Below are positions 42,985-54,446 of a stretch of 64,000 nt of DNA, piece by piece. Below the pieces are notes generated by a model. It saw nothing but the letters and a program-made list of their open reading frames with translations, searched no databases and was not told the DNA's origin. Source of the DNA: Cocos nucifera (lineage: Eukaryota; Streptophyta; Magnoliopsida; Arecales; Arecaceae); NCBI GenBank assembly GCA_006176705.1, contig QRFJ01000782.1:186001-250000 (forward strand), in the 5' to 3' direction. Position numbers and translations under genes: made by a program. The stretch's first letter is position 1. Each line of letters opens with the position of its first letter.

Positions 42985-43460
42985 TTAGTCCTTAGCTTAT
43001 TGTACTTGTGAACTTTCTCATCAAGCTTGATCTGCTTTTCAATGCCACTATTTTGAATAAACTATTTTTAAAGAAAGATGGCATGTCGACTCACAATCAC
43101 ATTGTGGTCTTCTAGAATGTAGAAATAGTATCCTAATGACTCTTTAGGATATCCTATGAATCGAGCTCTAAAGGACCTAAACTCTAACTTATCCGCTTGT
43201 TGTCTTTTGATATGAGCCGGACAACCCCAAATTCTGAGATGACTCAGACTTGGTTTCTTACCATGCCATATCTCATACGGTGTAGTAGGAATGATCTTAG
43301 AGAAAACTTTTATTCAGTAGATAAATTGAAGTTAACAATGAATATCTCCAAAGAAAATCAGGGAGGTCTGTGAAGCTCATCATGGATCGAACCCTATCCA
43401 ATAGGGTTCGATTTCTCCATTTTGAAACCCATTGAGTTGAGGTGTTCCTGGTGGAGTCCA
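42985..43460 (-). pseudogene. pol: Element C integrase C-terminal half, frameshifted
   Basis: The Glu block reads K-W-R-N-R after a one-base loss near 43425..43432 (GGGG to GGG relative to B), so the catalytic Glu is Lys and the frame is broken. Downstream are L-L-x-S-I-Y-x-L-N-like and P-Y-E-I-W-H-G-K-K-P-S-L blocks, then R-I-W-G-C-P-A, in alternating frames. A stop after E-I-V-S lies at 43461. With B this shows two independent inactivation routes in the same domain. Confidence 0.85.
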
Positions 43461-44752
43461 TTAAGAGACTATGCCATTTTTCTTAAGATAGTCTAGGAAT
43501 TTTTGGCTAAGGTATTCACCTCCTCGATCTGATCGAAGAACCTTAATAGATTTTTCAGTTTGTTTTTCTACTTCATGTCTGAATTCTTTAAACTTTTCAA
43601 AAGCTTCAAACTTGTGTCTGATAAGATACACATACCCATATCTAGATAGATCATCGGTAAAGGTAATGAAGTAGACAAAATTGCCTCTAGTCGGCACATC
43701 AAATGGGCCGCACACATCAGTATATACTAGGGCAAGGAGATCTATGGCCCTTTCCCCTTGTCCAACAAAAGGAAGTTTGGTCATTTTGCCTTGGAGACAA
43801 GATTCGCAAGTTGGATATGACTCGGAAGTCAATGGACTCAATAGCCCATTTTTCTCCAATTTGTTGATCCTATCTTCTGCTATATGACCTAATCTTAGGT
43901 GCCATAGATACCTATCATTTGGACTATCCCTAGGTCGTTTGGCATTCACGTTTTGCTCGATAGTTAGAATAGGTACATCAATATGTAGCTGATAAAGACC
44001 ATTAATAAGGAAACTATTTGTAATTTTATTTCTTTCATAACGAATGTTACAATGGTCCTTAAAGAAGATAATCACATAGCCTTCTTGTGCTAAGCATGAA
44101 ACAGAAATCAAATTCCTGCTAACTGCAGGCACATAATAACAGTCTTTCAAAACTAAGTCTAAACCAGATGGTAATCGAAGAGGATATGTTCCCATGACTA
44201 CTGCAGCAACTCTTGCTCCATTACCGACACGTAGGATCATGTCTCCATCCCTCAACCTCCTACTATCCTTAAGATCCTGCATGGAAGTGCATAGATGAGC
44301 ACTAGAACTAGAGTTAAGCACCCAACTGGATGTAGAAGAAATCGTAAGGTTAGACTCAATAACGAGCATACCTCCAGAAGGACTTTCCTTCTTGTTCTTC
44401 AGGGTGGCCAGGTAAGTAGGATAGTTCCACTTCCAATGACCGTCGCCACTGCAATGAAAACACTTTCCTTTGACATCGATCTTTTTCTTCGGCTCTGCCT
44501 TCTTCTTCTTTATTTCTTCCACCTTCTGCTTTTTCGCAGACTTTTTTTTCTTTCCATAAGACTTTCTTTTGAAAGAAGTCCATTCCATAGCAAGAACTGA
44601 GCCTTTAGAACCTTTCATAGAAAGCTCAGCGGTAACCAGCATATTCATTAATTCGATCAAGAAATTTTGAAGTTTATGCATGTGGTAATTCATGATGAAT
44701 TGCCCATATGCATAAGTCAAGGATTGCAGAATAATATCATTCTGCGGTCTAA
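43461..44752 (-). pseudogene. gag-pol: Element C gag end, protease and integrase core (419-codon frame)
   Basis: Open from 44720 to 43461. Order: basic gag tail with K-K-K repeats, zinc knuckle C-F-H-C-x4-H-x4-[Y] near 44420..44460 (last Cys is Tyr), protease site W-V-L-N-S-S-S-S-A-H near 44310..44340, where the catalytic Asp is Asn and Gly is Ser, then the GAG-pre-integrase zinc region H-L-R-L-G-H-I and C-E-S-C-L-Q-G-K, first integrase Asp in Y-T-D-V-C-G-P-F near 43710, and second in S-D-R-G-G-E-Y near 43520. The 44720..44752 edge abuts the N gap. Protease would cut the polyprotein; the changed site makes that doubtful. Confidence 0.9.
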
Positions 44753-45752
44753 NNNNNNNNNNNNNNNNNNNNNNNNNNNNNNNNNNNNNNNNNNNNNNNN
44801 NNNNNNNNNNNNNNNNNNNNNNNNNNNNNNNNNNNNNNNNNNNNNNNNNNNNNNNNNNNNNNNNNNNNNNNNNNNNNNNNNNNNNNNNNNNNNNNNNNNN
44901 NNNNNNNNNNNNNNNNNNNNNNNNNNNNNNNNNNNNNNNNNNNNNNNNNNNNNNNNNNNNNNNNNNNNNNNNNNNNNNNNNNNNNNNNNNNNNNNNNNNN
45001 NNNNNNNNNNNNNNNNNNNNNNNNNNNNNNNNNNNNNNNNNNNNNNNNNNNNNNNNNNNNNNNNNNNNNNNNNNNNNNNNNNNNNNNNNNNNNNNNNNNN
45101 NNNNNNNNNNNNNNNNNNNNNNNNNNNNNNNNNNNNNNNNNNNNNNNNNNNNNNNNNNNNNNNNNNNNNNNNNNNNNNNNNNNNNNNNNNNNNNNNNNNN
45201 NNNNNNNNNNNNNNNNNNNNNNNNNNNNNNNNNNNNNNNNNNNNNNNNNNNNNNNNNNNNNNNNNNNNNNNNNNNNNNNNNNNNNNNNNNNNNNNNNNNN
45301 NNNNNNNNNNNNNNNNNNNNNNNNNNNNNNNNNNNNNNNNNNNNNNNNNNNNNNNNNNNNNNNNNNNNNNNNNNNNNNNNNNNNNNNNNNNNNNNNNNNN
45401 NNNNNNNNNNNNNNNNNNNNNNNNNNNNNNNNNNNNNNNNNNNNNNNNNNNNNNNNNNNNNNNNNNNNNNNNNNNNNNNNNNNNNNNNNNNNNNNNNNNN
45501 NNNNNNNNNNNNNNNNNNNNNNNNNNNNNNNNNNNNNNNNNNNNNNNNNNNNNNNNNNNNNNNNNNNNNNNNNNNNNNNNNNNNNNNNNNNNNNNNNNNN
45601 NNNNNNNNNNNNNNNNNNNNNNNNNNNNNNNNNNNNNNNNNNNNNNNNNNNNNNNNNNNNNNNNNNNNNNNNNNNNNNNNNNNNNNNNNNNNNNNNNNNN
45701 NNNNNNNNNNNNNNNNNNNNNNNNNNNNNNNNNNNNNNNNNNNNNNNNNNNN
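44753..45752. other. Assembly gap (exactly 1000 N)
   Basis: All bases are N. A round 1000 suggests a placeholder of unknown true length. Open frames made of X across it are artefacts. Confidence 0.99.
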
Positions 45753-46498
45753 TTAAATTTTTTTTCAGATTATTATATGAATAATTTAGATCTGAAAACA
45801 TGCATGATTATGATACATGAGATGTATGCAAAATATGCCTTGGTTAGATCTAAATTTGTATATGAGATATATGATATAGATCTATAACTGTTTTGTAGAT
45901 TTACAAGTTCCTGATTAAGGCGTTCCTCTTGGCCGTCCGGTCATAAGAACGAAGAAGGGTTTAAAGCCCTCTCTTTCCATTCGATGGGGTGTTCTTATGA
46001 CGTGTAGGGGTGCTGCGTGTTCGTCCTTAATCAGAAACCCAAAACTTACTTTCTGCAAAACCCTAGATCCTGAAACCCTAGGATTTATTGTGCATATTTT
46101 GTTTATGAACCCAACTTAATTAAGAATTAAGTTTATGGAATATCAATTAGGTCTAAAATTGAGAATTTCAGATCTAAGACATATTCATAATACTGGGTTC
46201 GGGCTTGGGTAGCTCAATTAGGTCTAAGCGGTTGATCAAACCGAATCAAGAGTTGGTTAGATGGGATCAACAATGCTTAAATTGACCAGCCTAATAGGAT
46301 TAAGTCTGGGTCAAGATCGAGTCACGATCAAGCAAGACCTAATTAGGCTCAGAGGTTAGAGTCTGGATTGTAGGCTAACCCAATTGGTTTCTGACTCAAC
46401 AATTTGGTGTCTAAGGTAAGTTTGGCACAGACGACCGACTGGTTTTTAATTGGAAGCTACTCGACCTGTGCGTTCTGGCGGTTAACGCATATTCTTCC
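45753..46498 (+). repeat. Inverted copy of the B/C leader beside the gap
   Basis: This is the reverse complement of leader sequence found at about 47880..48610 in C and 11870..12600 in B. It includes the whole nested hairpin (45911..46033). Identity falls off sharply near 46460..46498. Confidence 0.85.
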
Positions 46499-46575
46499 AC
46501 CTCTTTACTGCATATCTTTCAATAATTTTCTTTGAATAAGTTGTTAATAGCAAGATAGTTAAACTGGCCAAAAGT
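46499..46575. other. Unmatched segment at the junction
   Basis: About 77 bp that match neither the leader nor gag. Together with the flanking discontinuities it marks a breakpoint. Confidence 0.6.
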
Positions 46576-46576
46576 T

Positions 46577-47174
46577 TCAGGTAACCAGCATATTCATTAA
46601 TTCGGCCAAGGAATTTTGAAGTTTATGCATGTGGTAATTCATGATGAATTGCCCATATGCATCAGTCAAGGATTGCAGAATAATATCATTCTGCAGGTCC
46701 AAGTCTAACTTCACACCGAGCTTCTCAAGCTCTTCCATGTCCTTGATCATTGTCAGACAGTGATCTTGGACTGACTGCCCATCACGCATCTTAGCCTTAA
46801 AAAGTCATTTCGTGACTTGATATTTGGCTGCGCGACTCTGTTCACCAAACATCTCCTGCAGGTGAGCCAACATTTGGCGAGCAGTCCCGATATCTTCATG
46901 TTGGCGCTGGAGCTCATCAGACATCGAGCCCAACATGTAATATCTGGCCTTATTATCTTCGTCTATCCATTTTTTCCAGAGATGCTCTCTGTTCAATAGA
47001 TGGACGGGCTGGTAAGGTGGGAGGGTCCTGGTCCAAAACATGGGTTAACTTCTCAGAACCCAAAATAATTTTGTAGTTCCTGAGCCAATCTTTATAATTG
47101 GGTCCAGTCAGTCTATGTGTGTCCAGGATACGTGCCAATGGGTTGGACGCAGACATTTTCCTGTAGAGAGTCAA
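46577..47174 (-). pseudogene. gag: Element C gag N-terminal part, frameshifted and with shared TGA
   Basis: ATG at 47174, or at 47156 (M-S-A-S-N-P-L), opens the UBN2-type gag. An extra T near 46970 shifts the frame, which resumes as K-W-I-D-E-D-N-K-A-R-Y-Y-M-L. The frame ends at the TGA 46805..46807, the same stop seen in B. Past it the frame continues from 46789 to 46577. The last 120 bp repeat the sequence at 44632..44750 on the other side of the gap. Confidence 0.88.
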
Positions 47175-49022
47175 AGATTCTAGTTAGATACTGTAATTAT
47201 TGACTTGACCAATTTATTTAGGAATTTTATTTTTAAACAAATTAGCTCCCACTATTTTCTCGGATCCCTACACTCCCTCTGTAGAGATGCGAAAAATCTC
47301 CACGATTAATGATTTCTAGTGGGTGGTGCGGTCTCACCAACTGACTCATCACCTCACCTAACAGTTATTGGTGATGGGTTAGCCAATGAGTGAACAACTC
47401 TTGTTCAATGATTCTCTAATCATGGTGCACCCAAACTTGGTCTCTAATTCATGAATCTCACCGTATCCGGAATATTGATCCACTCCTTAGTTAAGTCAGA
47501 CCCACCATTTGCATAGACTGGGTTCCTAATTGAGTCTCTCACCGTATCCAAAAATATTGAGCCCAACTCATCCTCCAGCCCATAGCATCCAATGCCTAAT
47601 AGACATGGTTGCGTCTTCCCGGTGCAACTGAGCCACTGTATCCAGCCGAGAACAATCAACCCCGGAAAGGGCCCGCACATCTACAATGGTGGAAGACCTC
47701 AGACTTAATCTTTTCTTAGGGAGAATTGATTCAGGTCTCATTAAACTAGACTTGGCATTAGTCATAACAATTATGACTAACCTAGTGGCATGGGTTAGCT
47801 CGGATTATTGACCACTCAGATCAGAACTGTGTCAACAGATATGGCCAGGTAAGTGAGACCGGTGGAAGGAATATGCCATTAACTCGTACAAGAATGCATT
47901 CAGGTCGAGTAGCTTCCAATTAAAAACCAGTCGGTCGTATGTGCCAAACTTACCTTAGACACCAAATTGTTGAGTCAGAACCAATTGGGTTAGCCTACAA
48001 TCCAGACTCTAACCTCTGAGCCTAATTAGGTCTTGCTTGATCGTGACTCGATCTTGACCCAGACTTAATCCTATTAGGCTGGTCAATTTAAGCATTGTTG
48101 ATCCCATCTAACCAACTCTTGATTCGGTTTGATCAACCGCTTAGACCTAATTGAGCTACCCAAGCCCGAACCCAGTATTATGAATATGTCTTAGATCTAA
48201 AATTCTCAATTTTAGATCCTAATTAATATTTCCATAATCTTAATTCTTAATTAAGTAGGGTTCATAAACAAAATATGCACAATAAATCCTAGGGTTTCAG
48301 GATCTAGGATTTTGCAGAAAGTAAGTTTTGGGTTTCTGATTAAGGACGAACACGCAGCACCCCTACACATCATAAGAACACCCCATCGAATGGAAAGAGA
48401 GGGCCTTTAAACCCTTCTTCATTCTTATGACCGGACGGCCAAGAGGAACGCCTTAATCAGGAACATGCAATACTACAAAACAGTTTTAGATCTATATCAT
48501 ATATCTCATATATAAATTAGATCTAATCATGGCATATTTTGCATACATCTCATGTATCATAATCATGCATGTTTTCAGATCTAAATTATCTCATAATAAT
48601 CTAAAAAATTAGATTTAAATTGATCTAATCAAAATAAATTCTAATCTAGACAATTATGTAGAACTATTCTACAACTAGTCTAGACATGCATCAATCATAT
48701 CTCATATGATATTTAAAAATTAAATAATTTTTATTTGCTATTTTTTAGATGTTATTATAACTATTATAATATCAAAAAATAGTAAATAAATAGATCTAAA
48801 ATATATGATTTAATCAAATTAAATTGAAAACATGCAAGACTATTCTATAGAACTATTCTATTTTAGAACTAGTCATGCATATTTTCTAATCTTAGATCCA
48901 AATCATTTAATTTTAATTTTTTCTAATTTTAGATCTGATCACATCTCATGTGACATCTAAAATTACTTATTTTCTAATTAAAATAAATTTAAAAATCAGA
49001 TCTAAATACTTTTAGAACCTTG
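47175..49022 (-). other. Element C untranslated leader
   Basis: About 1.85 kb, matching B 11166..13009, with no coding domain. The nested hairpin is at 48336..48460; its inner stem has two mismatches here. The motif shared with G is at 47949..47965. Confidence 0.85.
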
Positions 49023-49034
49023 GCTCTGATACCA
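49023..49034 (-). other. Primer binding site of element C
   Basis: TGGTATCAGAGC on the - strand, 2 bases inside the 5' LTR. Confidence 0.95.
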
Positions 49035-49036
49035 GT

Positions 49037-51327
49037 TGAAGGGAAATCCTGATTTCCCGGATCCAGGTTCGTTCAGATCTGATCAGATCAAGAGATATAT
49101 TTCAAAAAATTTTTTTCTTTGATCTAGATCAGATCTAAGATATTTTAGATCTAATTATTATTATTTTAATAAATTAAAATAAAATTAGATAAATTAAATC
49201 AAATTTAATTTACCTTGAAGTTGGGTAATCCTATTACCCTGTTGATGATCCTGTATGCAGCGGAAGGTTCTGGATCTAGCCACGCAAGCGCCTGGCCTCT
49301 ACCGGTATCCACTTAGGGTTGGATCTAGAGATCCTCTTCTTCTCTATCACATGTCCTCCAAAAATCAGATCTGGATCTGATCTGGAGGATCTTCAAAACT
49401 CCTTTTGAAGATCAGCAGTCGTCCTTTGCAGCAGCGCAGCCTTCTAGCTTTTGACTCGCCTTTCTCTTGATCTGATTGCACCAACCAAGGTCCAAAACCC
49501 TTTTGAATGTGGAGAGGAGAGGGAGAAGATGCTTTGGCATGGAGGAGGGGAGGAGAGAAGGCCTTGGGGCATGGAGATCTCAATTAATTCAGATGCCTCT
49601 TTGAGTTGGGCGTAGGGTCTTATTTATAGACTAACTATGATCCAACTACTCTTCTTCCCAACCAATCACAACTCTTTATGAAATCAGATCTAAATCTGAT
49701 TGGTGGGAATAGAGTCCCCTAGATTCCTCCTTAGAGGGTGCCTAAGATCAGTCAAAGTTGGTTCTTAGGAGAACTCTAATTGGAATCCAAAAAGGAGATG
49801 GAGTCCCTGTCCAACAAGGACTCCTGGGCACCTCCAGCTTGGGCACACACCAAGGGTGGCGTGCGCCCTTTTTCTTACCAGGTTCTGACAGGGGGAAAGG
49901 CCCCCACCAGCTCTTCAATAGGTGCATGACACGTGGATAGAAGTCAAAGTATCAATGGTCAACATTTGACCAGTCAAAGGTAGACTTTTGACCAAAGTCA
50001 AAGAATGAGAAATGGCAGGTGACCAAAAATGGTAGGTAATGTCTTACAAAATAAGACAACCTTTTTCTGACTTGGACAACCTCCAGTCAGACCATATGAA
50101 GGCCTTTGATTGAGCACAAACTCCTTTGGCTCAGACAAGGACAACTTATTTATGATAGTAAAAGAAGAACGTTAGGTTCAATCGAGTGCTAGCACGATTT
50201 TCTTGAACCTAATTGAATCTCATTCAGATCAATTGAACTAGATCAGTTCAATTGATGATCACCAGATTCAAACCCTTGTTTGTGTGACCCAGTTAGGTTC
50301 AGTTCTGTATGGTAATGGGATATGTCATGATCTCTATCATCAACATCATCGAAACTCCTTTCGATGGATCAGAACTCTTCTGATTCGAACAGCTAGAATG
50401 ATCGATCATCTAAATCATTCTAATTGCTCCCAAAATCCACCAGTGACACCTAGCAGTATATGGTGGCAACCCATCAGAGCTGAATGCGAACCTCTTGGTG
50501 CAGCTACTTGTGTGATTATGTTCTTCTATCTTGAGCTTCGATCAGATTAGGGTTAAGGTGAACTCATCAAACCCTAGTCTCTGTCATATGATGTAATCAT
50601 TCGATTCAAGTTCTATGTGAAAATCTAAATAGAAACTCTTTCTATTATTTCACTCTACCATGGCCATGGACTTCTAGACTTGATTCTTATGATCATCATA
50701 GGGCTGCGCCTCTACCACCGAGGTAGATAGATTCCATCTTGATGCTATTCAGTTCCTACAATGAACATGCTATAGCCAACATACACCTCAGGGTTCCATA
50801 TGGCTAGGAGACTGAGTAATGGTATAGTCAAATTATAACACCCTCAAGGTGAACTATCGATGCACCTCAGGTCAAAGAACCAGACACACCACTGTAGCAT
50901 CGAGTCAGTCATCGACGAGAAGGTAGACTTTCTAATGACTACTCGAGGTGGTCACGCTCAGTACCCTCATTCTCTAATGAGTATCTGTACTCTCGCTCTG
51001 GTGTCTCCACATCATAGACTCAAGACTCATCTACTAAAGAGAAGCGATTGTACACCAACCTTCTAGATCAATCACCATCCTCGTGATGATCCTATGGTCG
51101 GGAGCATTTTATGAGTTAATAATGATTATTCATGTCTTAAATTTTCAACTCTTGAAAATATGAGTTATCATTACCATTAACTCAAAGGATGTATCATAGA
51201 CACTAAATACACATATGTGATAGAAAATAATCCATTTTATTTATTATAGTCATAATTATAATTTTGCTCCTAGAAGTGTATTACAAGTGTTAGCCAATTC
51301 TGGCTTCTAGGGCACATATATCTAACA
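49037..51327 (-). repeat. Element C 5' LTR (2291 bp)
   Basis: Partner of 38973..41249. TATA box at 49620..49628. TTGAC cluster at about 49942..50001. The dyads recur near 50170..50255. Confidence 0.93.
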
Positions 51328-51332
51328 TCGAG

Positions 51333-51726
51333 TTCAACTTGAGACCTCTTGAAATCATGCTAGAACTATGTTTGGGCGTGCTAGTCCACTCGAGAGCTCT
51401 CAAAAAAATTTCGAAACATCTCGAAAACTGCTCCAAAGCTATTTTAAGAAATTTTTGCTTTCAATCAAGGAGATTTAATTTTTATTTGAATTCTACTTTA
51501 TGTTTTTCTTATTTTGATCAAAGATCTCTCTTTCTTTTGATCTGTGGAAGCTTAAGAAAAATCTTTTCTTTAAATATCTTGACTTGATGAATTTTTGTAG
51601 ATCTTTTCTTGAAATATTTCTTCAATTTAAATATCTAAAAAGACCTACATCCACTCATGAAATACATGGTTAAATACTCAAACACTAAAAGTTTGGCACT
51701 CATCAAAATCAATCATGGGATCAACA
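51333..51726 (-). repeat. Element D 5' LTR, part 2
   Basis: Resumes D after C (TTCAACTTGAGACC...) and ends GGGATCAACA at 51726, followed by the D target duplication ACATA. Confidence 0.92.
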
Positions 51727-51731
51727 ACATA

Positions 51732-52909
51732 ATTTTTTATTAATTTTTTTAATATAAACTATTAAATCAAGCATGAATTATATCTTTCAATCACAATCCA
51801 TCTTCATAAATATAGCTTATTTAAATATTAATCAATAATAAATATGTTAATATTAGATCCCATTTATGAAGAATAAGAGTTAAGATCATATAGGAGAACA
51901 TGTCATTCATTGTATAAAAAAAATAAAAAATAAAAAAAATTACAACCATGCTCGAAGATTTCATCTACATCTCAAAATTTTGATCTTTAGTTGCTCATGA
52001 TTCAAAATTCTCTGGCTTCCAGCATCTTCAGATCACCAAATAAATAAAAGAAGAGAAATAGAAAGAAAAAAGAAAGAAGAAAGAAGAAGAAAGAGAGAAG
52101 AGAGAGGCTTGGAGGCCCTATTTCTCCTAAGGGGGGTCTCTGTATAGATTTCTGGCATAATAGGATTTAAATAGATGAAAAATAGAGTCTGTGAGTTCTT
52201 GTTGGACTCAAATTGGAGTTTGGTTTGAATTATTCAAGTCTATTAAAGTTTTGACCATTGGATCTTGATCAAACAGCCCAGATTTCATCAAAATCCACTG
52301 CATCAGCCTTATATTATTGATCAGATTGATTCTGGGTCATTGGATCGAAGCCAAGATTGTTTTTGGCCGTTCAATCATGCACTGGAGGCTGGAAATTTCC
52401 TAATCAAACCTAGAATAAGTCTGAGCCATTGGATGCTGATTGGAAGCGATGAGGACCGTCGGATTGCACAAAATTATAGTTGTAGATCATCGTGGACTAG
52501 GCGCGTCGAAGACTGTAGCTGATCACTGCCGCCATGCTATCTAAAATCCTAAAAATACCCCTATACATTATGATGGATTTGCTATAGACCTCTTAGTAGT
52601 CTAGGTTCGCCATGTGTCATGCACCGATTTGTCATGCTTGCTGAGCTAGGCAGTCCATGCCTGTTCCATGGATCGATCGGTCGGTCCACCGTGCACTGGC
52701 TTATTTTTTTCTTTTATTTTAAACTTCTTGGCTTCATAATTTTTTCATTTTAGCTCTGATTTGAGTAAAATTTATTTCGTTAGAATACATAAATCGAGCT
52801 CTTTGCATTTTCTTTTATAAAATATTAATAAAAATATTAATTTATTTTAAATAAATATTAAATATTATATTATTTAATATTTTTATTTATTAATTTATCA
52901 TAATTGTCA
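51732..52909 (-). repeat. Element H 3' LTR, second part
   Basis: Continues 16435..16805 across D. The end (+ strand ...AATTGTCA) lines up with the G LTR end (...ACTTATCA), and the AT-rich stretch before it is similar. The 'rolling' alignment with G is by eye. No coding region. Confidence 0.65.
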
Positions 52910-54243
52910 CACCTCTCAACTTGAGTTTTACTCATCCTTGAGTAAAGAAAAGAAAATTAGAAGCATATACCGACTTGATGGGATATTAAAGTTTCTTTGG
53001 ATCATCCTAAAGTCAGTTGATACCTGATTAGAGATTTAAGAAATACATCATCAGATTATTAATTCTATCCTAAATAGTGGTTAAGTGAAGAGCATAAAAT
53101 TTAAGAGCTTTTCTTTGACTAATTCTCCATTTTTATTCTTTAAATCCTTTTTCATTAGTATGAACTAGAGTTTTTTTTTTTGGATAGCTAGTGCAATGTT
53201 TTAACCTCTTAAGCTTTCTATCTGATCCTTGCAATAAGCTTTGGACCAATGACTCCCAAACAAGTTGACTTTAGGGCATTAGGTGTAAAACACCCCTAGA
53301 GCTTACTAACTCGAGTCAAATAGGCTATAGGTTAAAACTCACTATACAACAATCTTCTTTACATTGCCCATATTTTGACGTGAATAACATTGCTTACTTA
53401 TGCAATGGGACCCGATTACTTGATGGAAGACTAATATTTAAATTTTTTTTTTATTTTTTTGGATAAAATTATATATATATTCACTCATATCCATACAAAG
53501 TAGATTTTTTATCGAATATAGGTTGGAAGAAGGTTTTAGAATCAATAAAAAATTTATCTATTCTGAGCTTGACCATTTATTGGGTTTTCTTAATAATCGA
53601 GTCCTTAACATTTCAAAAATTCTCTGGACCATTAATCAATCATCGATTAAAATGCCTGAAAACCTTCAAATTGAGATGAAATTATATACATAGGACTAGT
53701 TATTACCATACTTTAAGGACTTAATTTTTTTTATTTTTTTATTTATTCCTCTCCCAACTTAATTTTCATTATCCTTAATGGAGAAAAGAAATAGAGTGTG
53801 AAAAATGATAAAAAAATAATAAAAAAAGAGTTCACCTAGTGTAATATGTTTCTAGTCTTGGCCTGGGATTATTTGTTCTTCATCCATGGGTCTGTAGTTC
53901 TCCCTCCAACTTAATCTTGAAAGAAAGATAAACTAAAAAGAATAAAAAATATTAAATGGCAAAATCTGGGTTGCCTCCTAGTAAGCACTAAGTTTAACAT
54001 CTTCAGCCAGATCCTATGAAGAAGTTTTAAGTATGATTATTTTGAGTACATCCTTTAGGGTTCCAAAAAGATAGGGCCAATCAGGAGGCCTTGTCATCAT
54101 GGCATTAAAACGTTCATGGAATACTCTACAACTGTTAAGCTTAGCCCCAATCAATAAAATATTTGGAGCAAGATATTATAGCAAATTCTATAACTTTTAT
54201 AATTACTAGGAAGGGATTGTGTTTGATAGGCCGAAATCAAGGA
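52910..54243 (-). pseudogene. Element H 3' end: PPT, 3' UTR and polyprotein tail (Athila-like)
   Basis: The start, CACCTCTCAACTTGAG (+ strand), matches the G PPT region, and the downstream text TTACTCATCCTTGAGTAAAG parallels G TTGCTCGTCCTCAAGTAAAG. Near 53968..54005 the - strand reads K-L-S-A-Y-stop-E-A-T-Q, the same tail as in G (K-L-S-A-Y-W-E-A-T-Q near 57110..57160) with Trp turned into a stop. Between them is AT-rich 3' UTR without an env-like frame. The stretch 54006..54240 gives R-F-N-A-M-M-T-R-P-P-D-W-P-Y-L-F-G-T-L on the - strand; I do not recognise it. H is cut at 54243 by G. Confidence 0.65.
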
Positions 54244-54405
54244 TGGTAGGTAGGAACACGATGTTGTTGTTAAGACACCGTGTTTATCAATTTAAATCCG
54301 ACTCTTTACTTTTTAAATTAATTAAAAATTATGAAGAGAGTAGTAAGTCGGGTTGAATCCATAGAAAGGCAATGATTTATTTCTAAAATCTTTGATTTTT
54401 TTTTA

Positions 54406-54446
<41 letters not shown>

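Larger units (their letters stand above)
38973..51327 (-). mobile_element. Element C: sister of B, Ty1/copia, with assembly gap
   Basis: LTRs at 38973..41249 and 49037..51327. The target duplication is TCGAG at 38968..38972 and 51328..51332, and the empty site GACATCTCGAGTTCAACTC is seen in the other D LTR. PBS at 49023..49034 and PPT at 41250..41262. Same family as B throughout but the LTR pair is clearly more diverged, so it is older. The middle of gag is disturbed by 1000 Ns, an inverted leader copy and a duplicated gag segment. Confidence 0.93.
16806..51726 (-). mobile_element. Element D: gag-only copia-type LTR element, split by E and C
   Basis: LTRs begin TGTTGCCCAGAGG (left) and TATTGCCCAGAGG (right, decayed terminal TG) and end GGGATCAACA. 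The target duplication is ACATA at 16801..16805 and 51727..51731. The PBS (TGGTATCAGAG) at 37910..37920 and PPT at 33536..33548 fix the - orientation. The left LTR holds E and the right LTR holds C. Removing them gives LTRs of about 1494 and 1444 bp and an internal region of about 4.4 kb with gag but no protease, integrase or RT. It therefore needs a helper element. Confidence 0.93.

Noticed and set aside
44667..45887. Long open frames across 44667..45887 (both strands)
   Set aside because: They consist almost entirely of unknown residues from the 1000-N gap.
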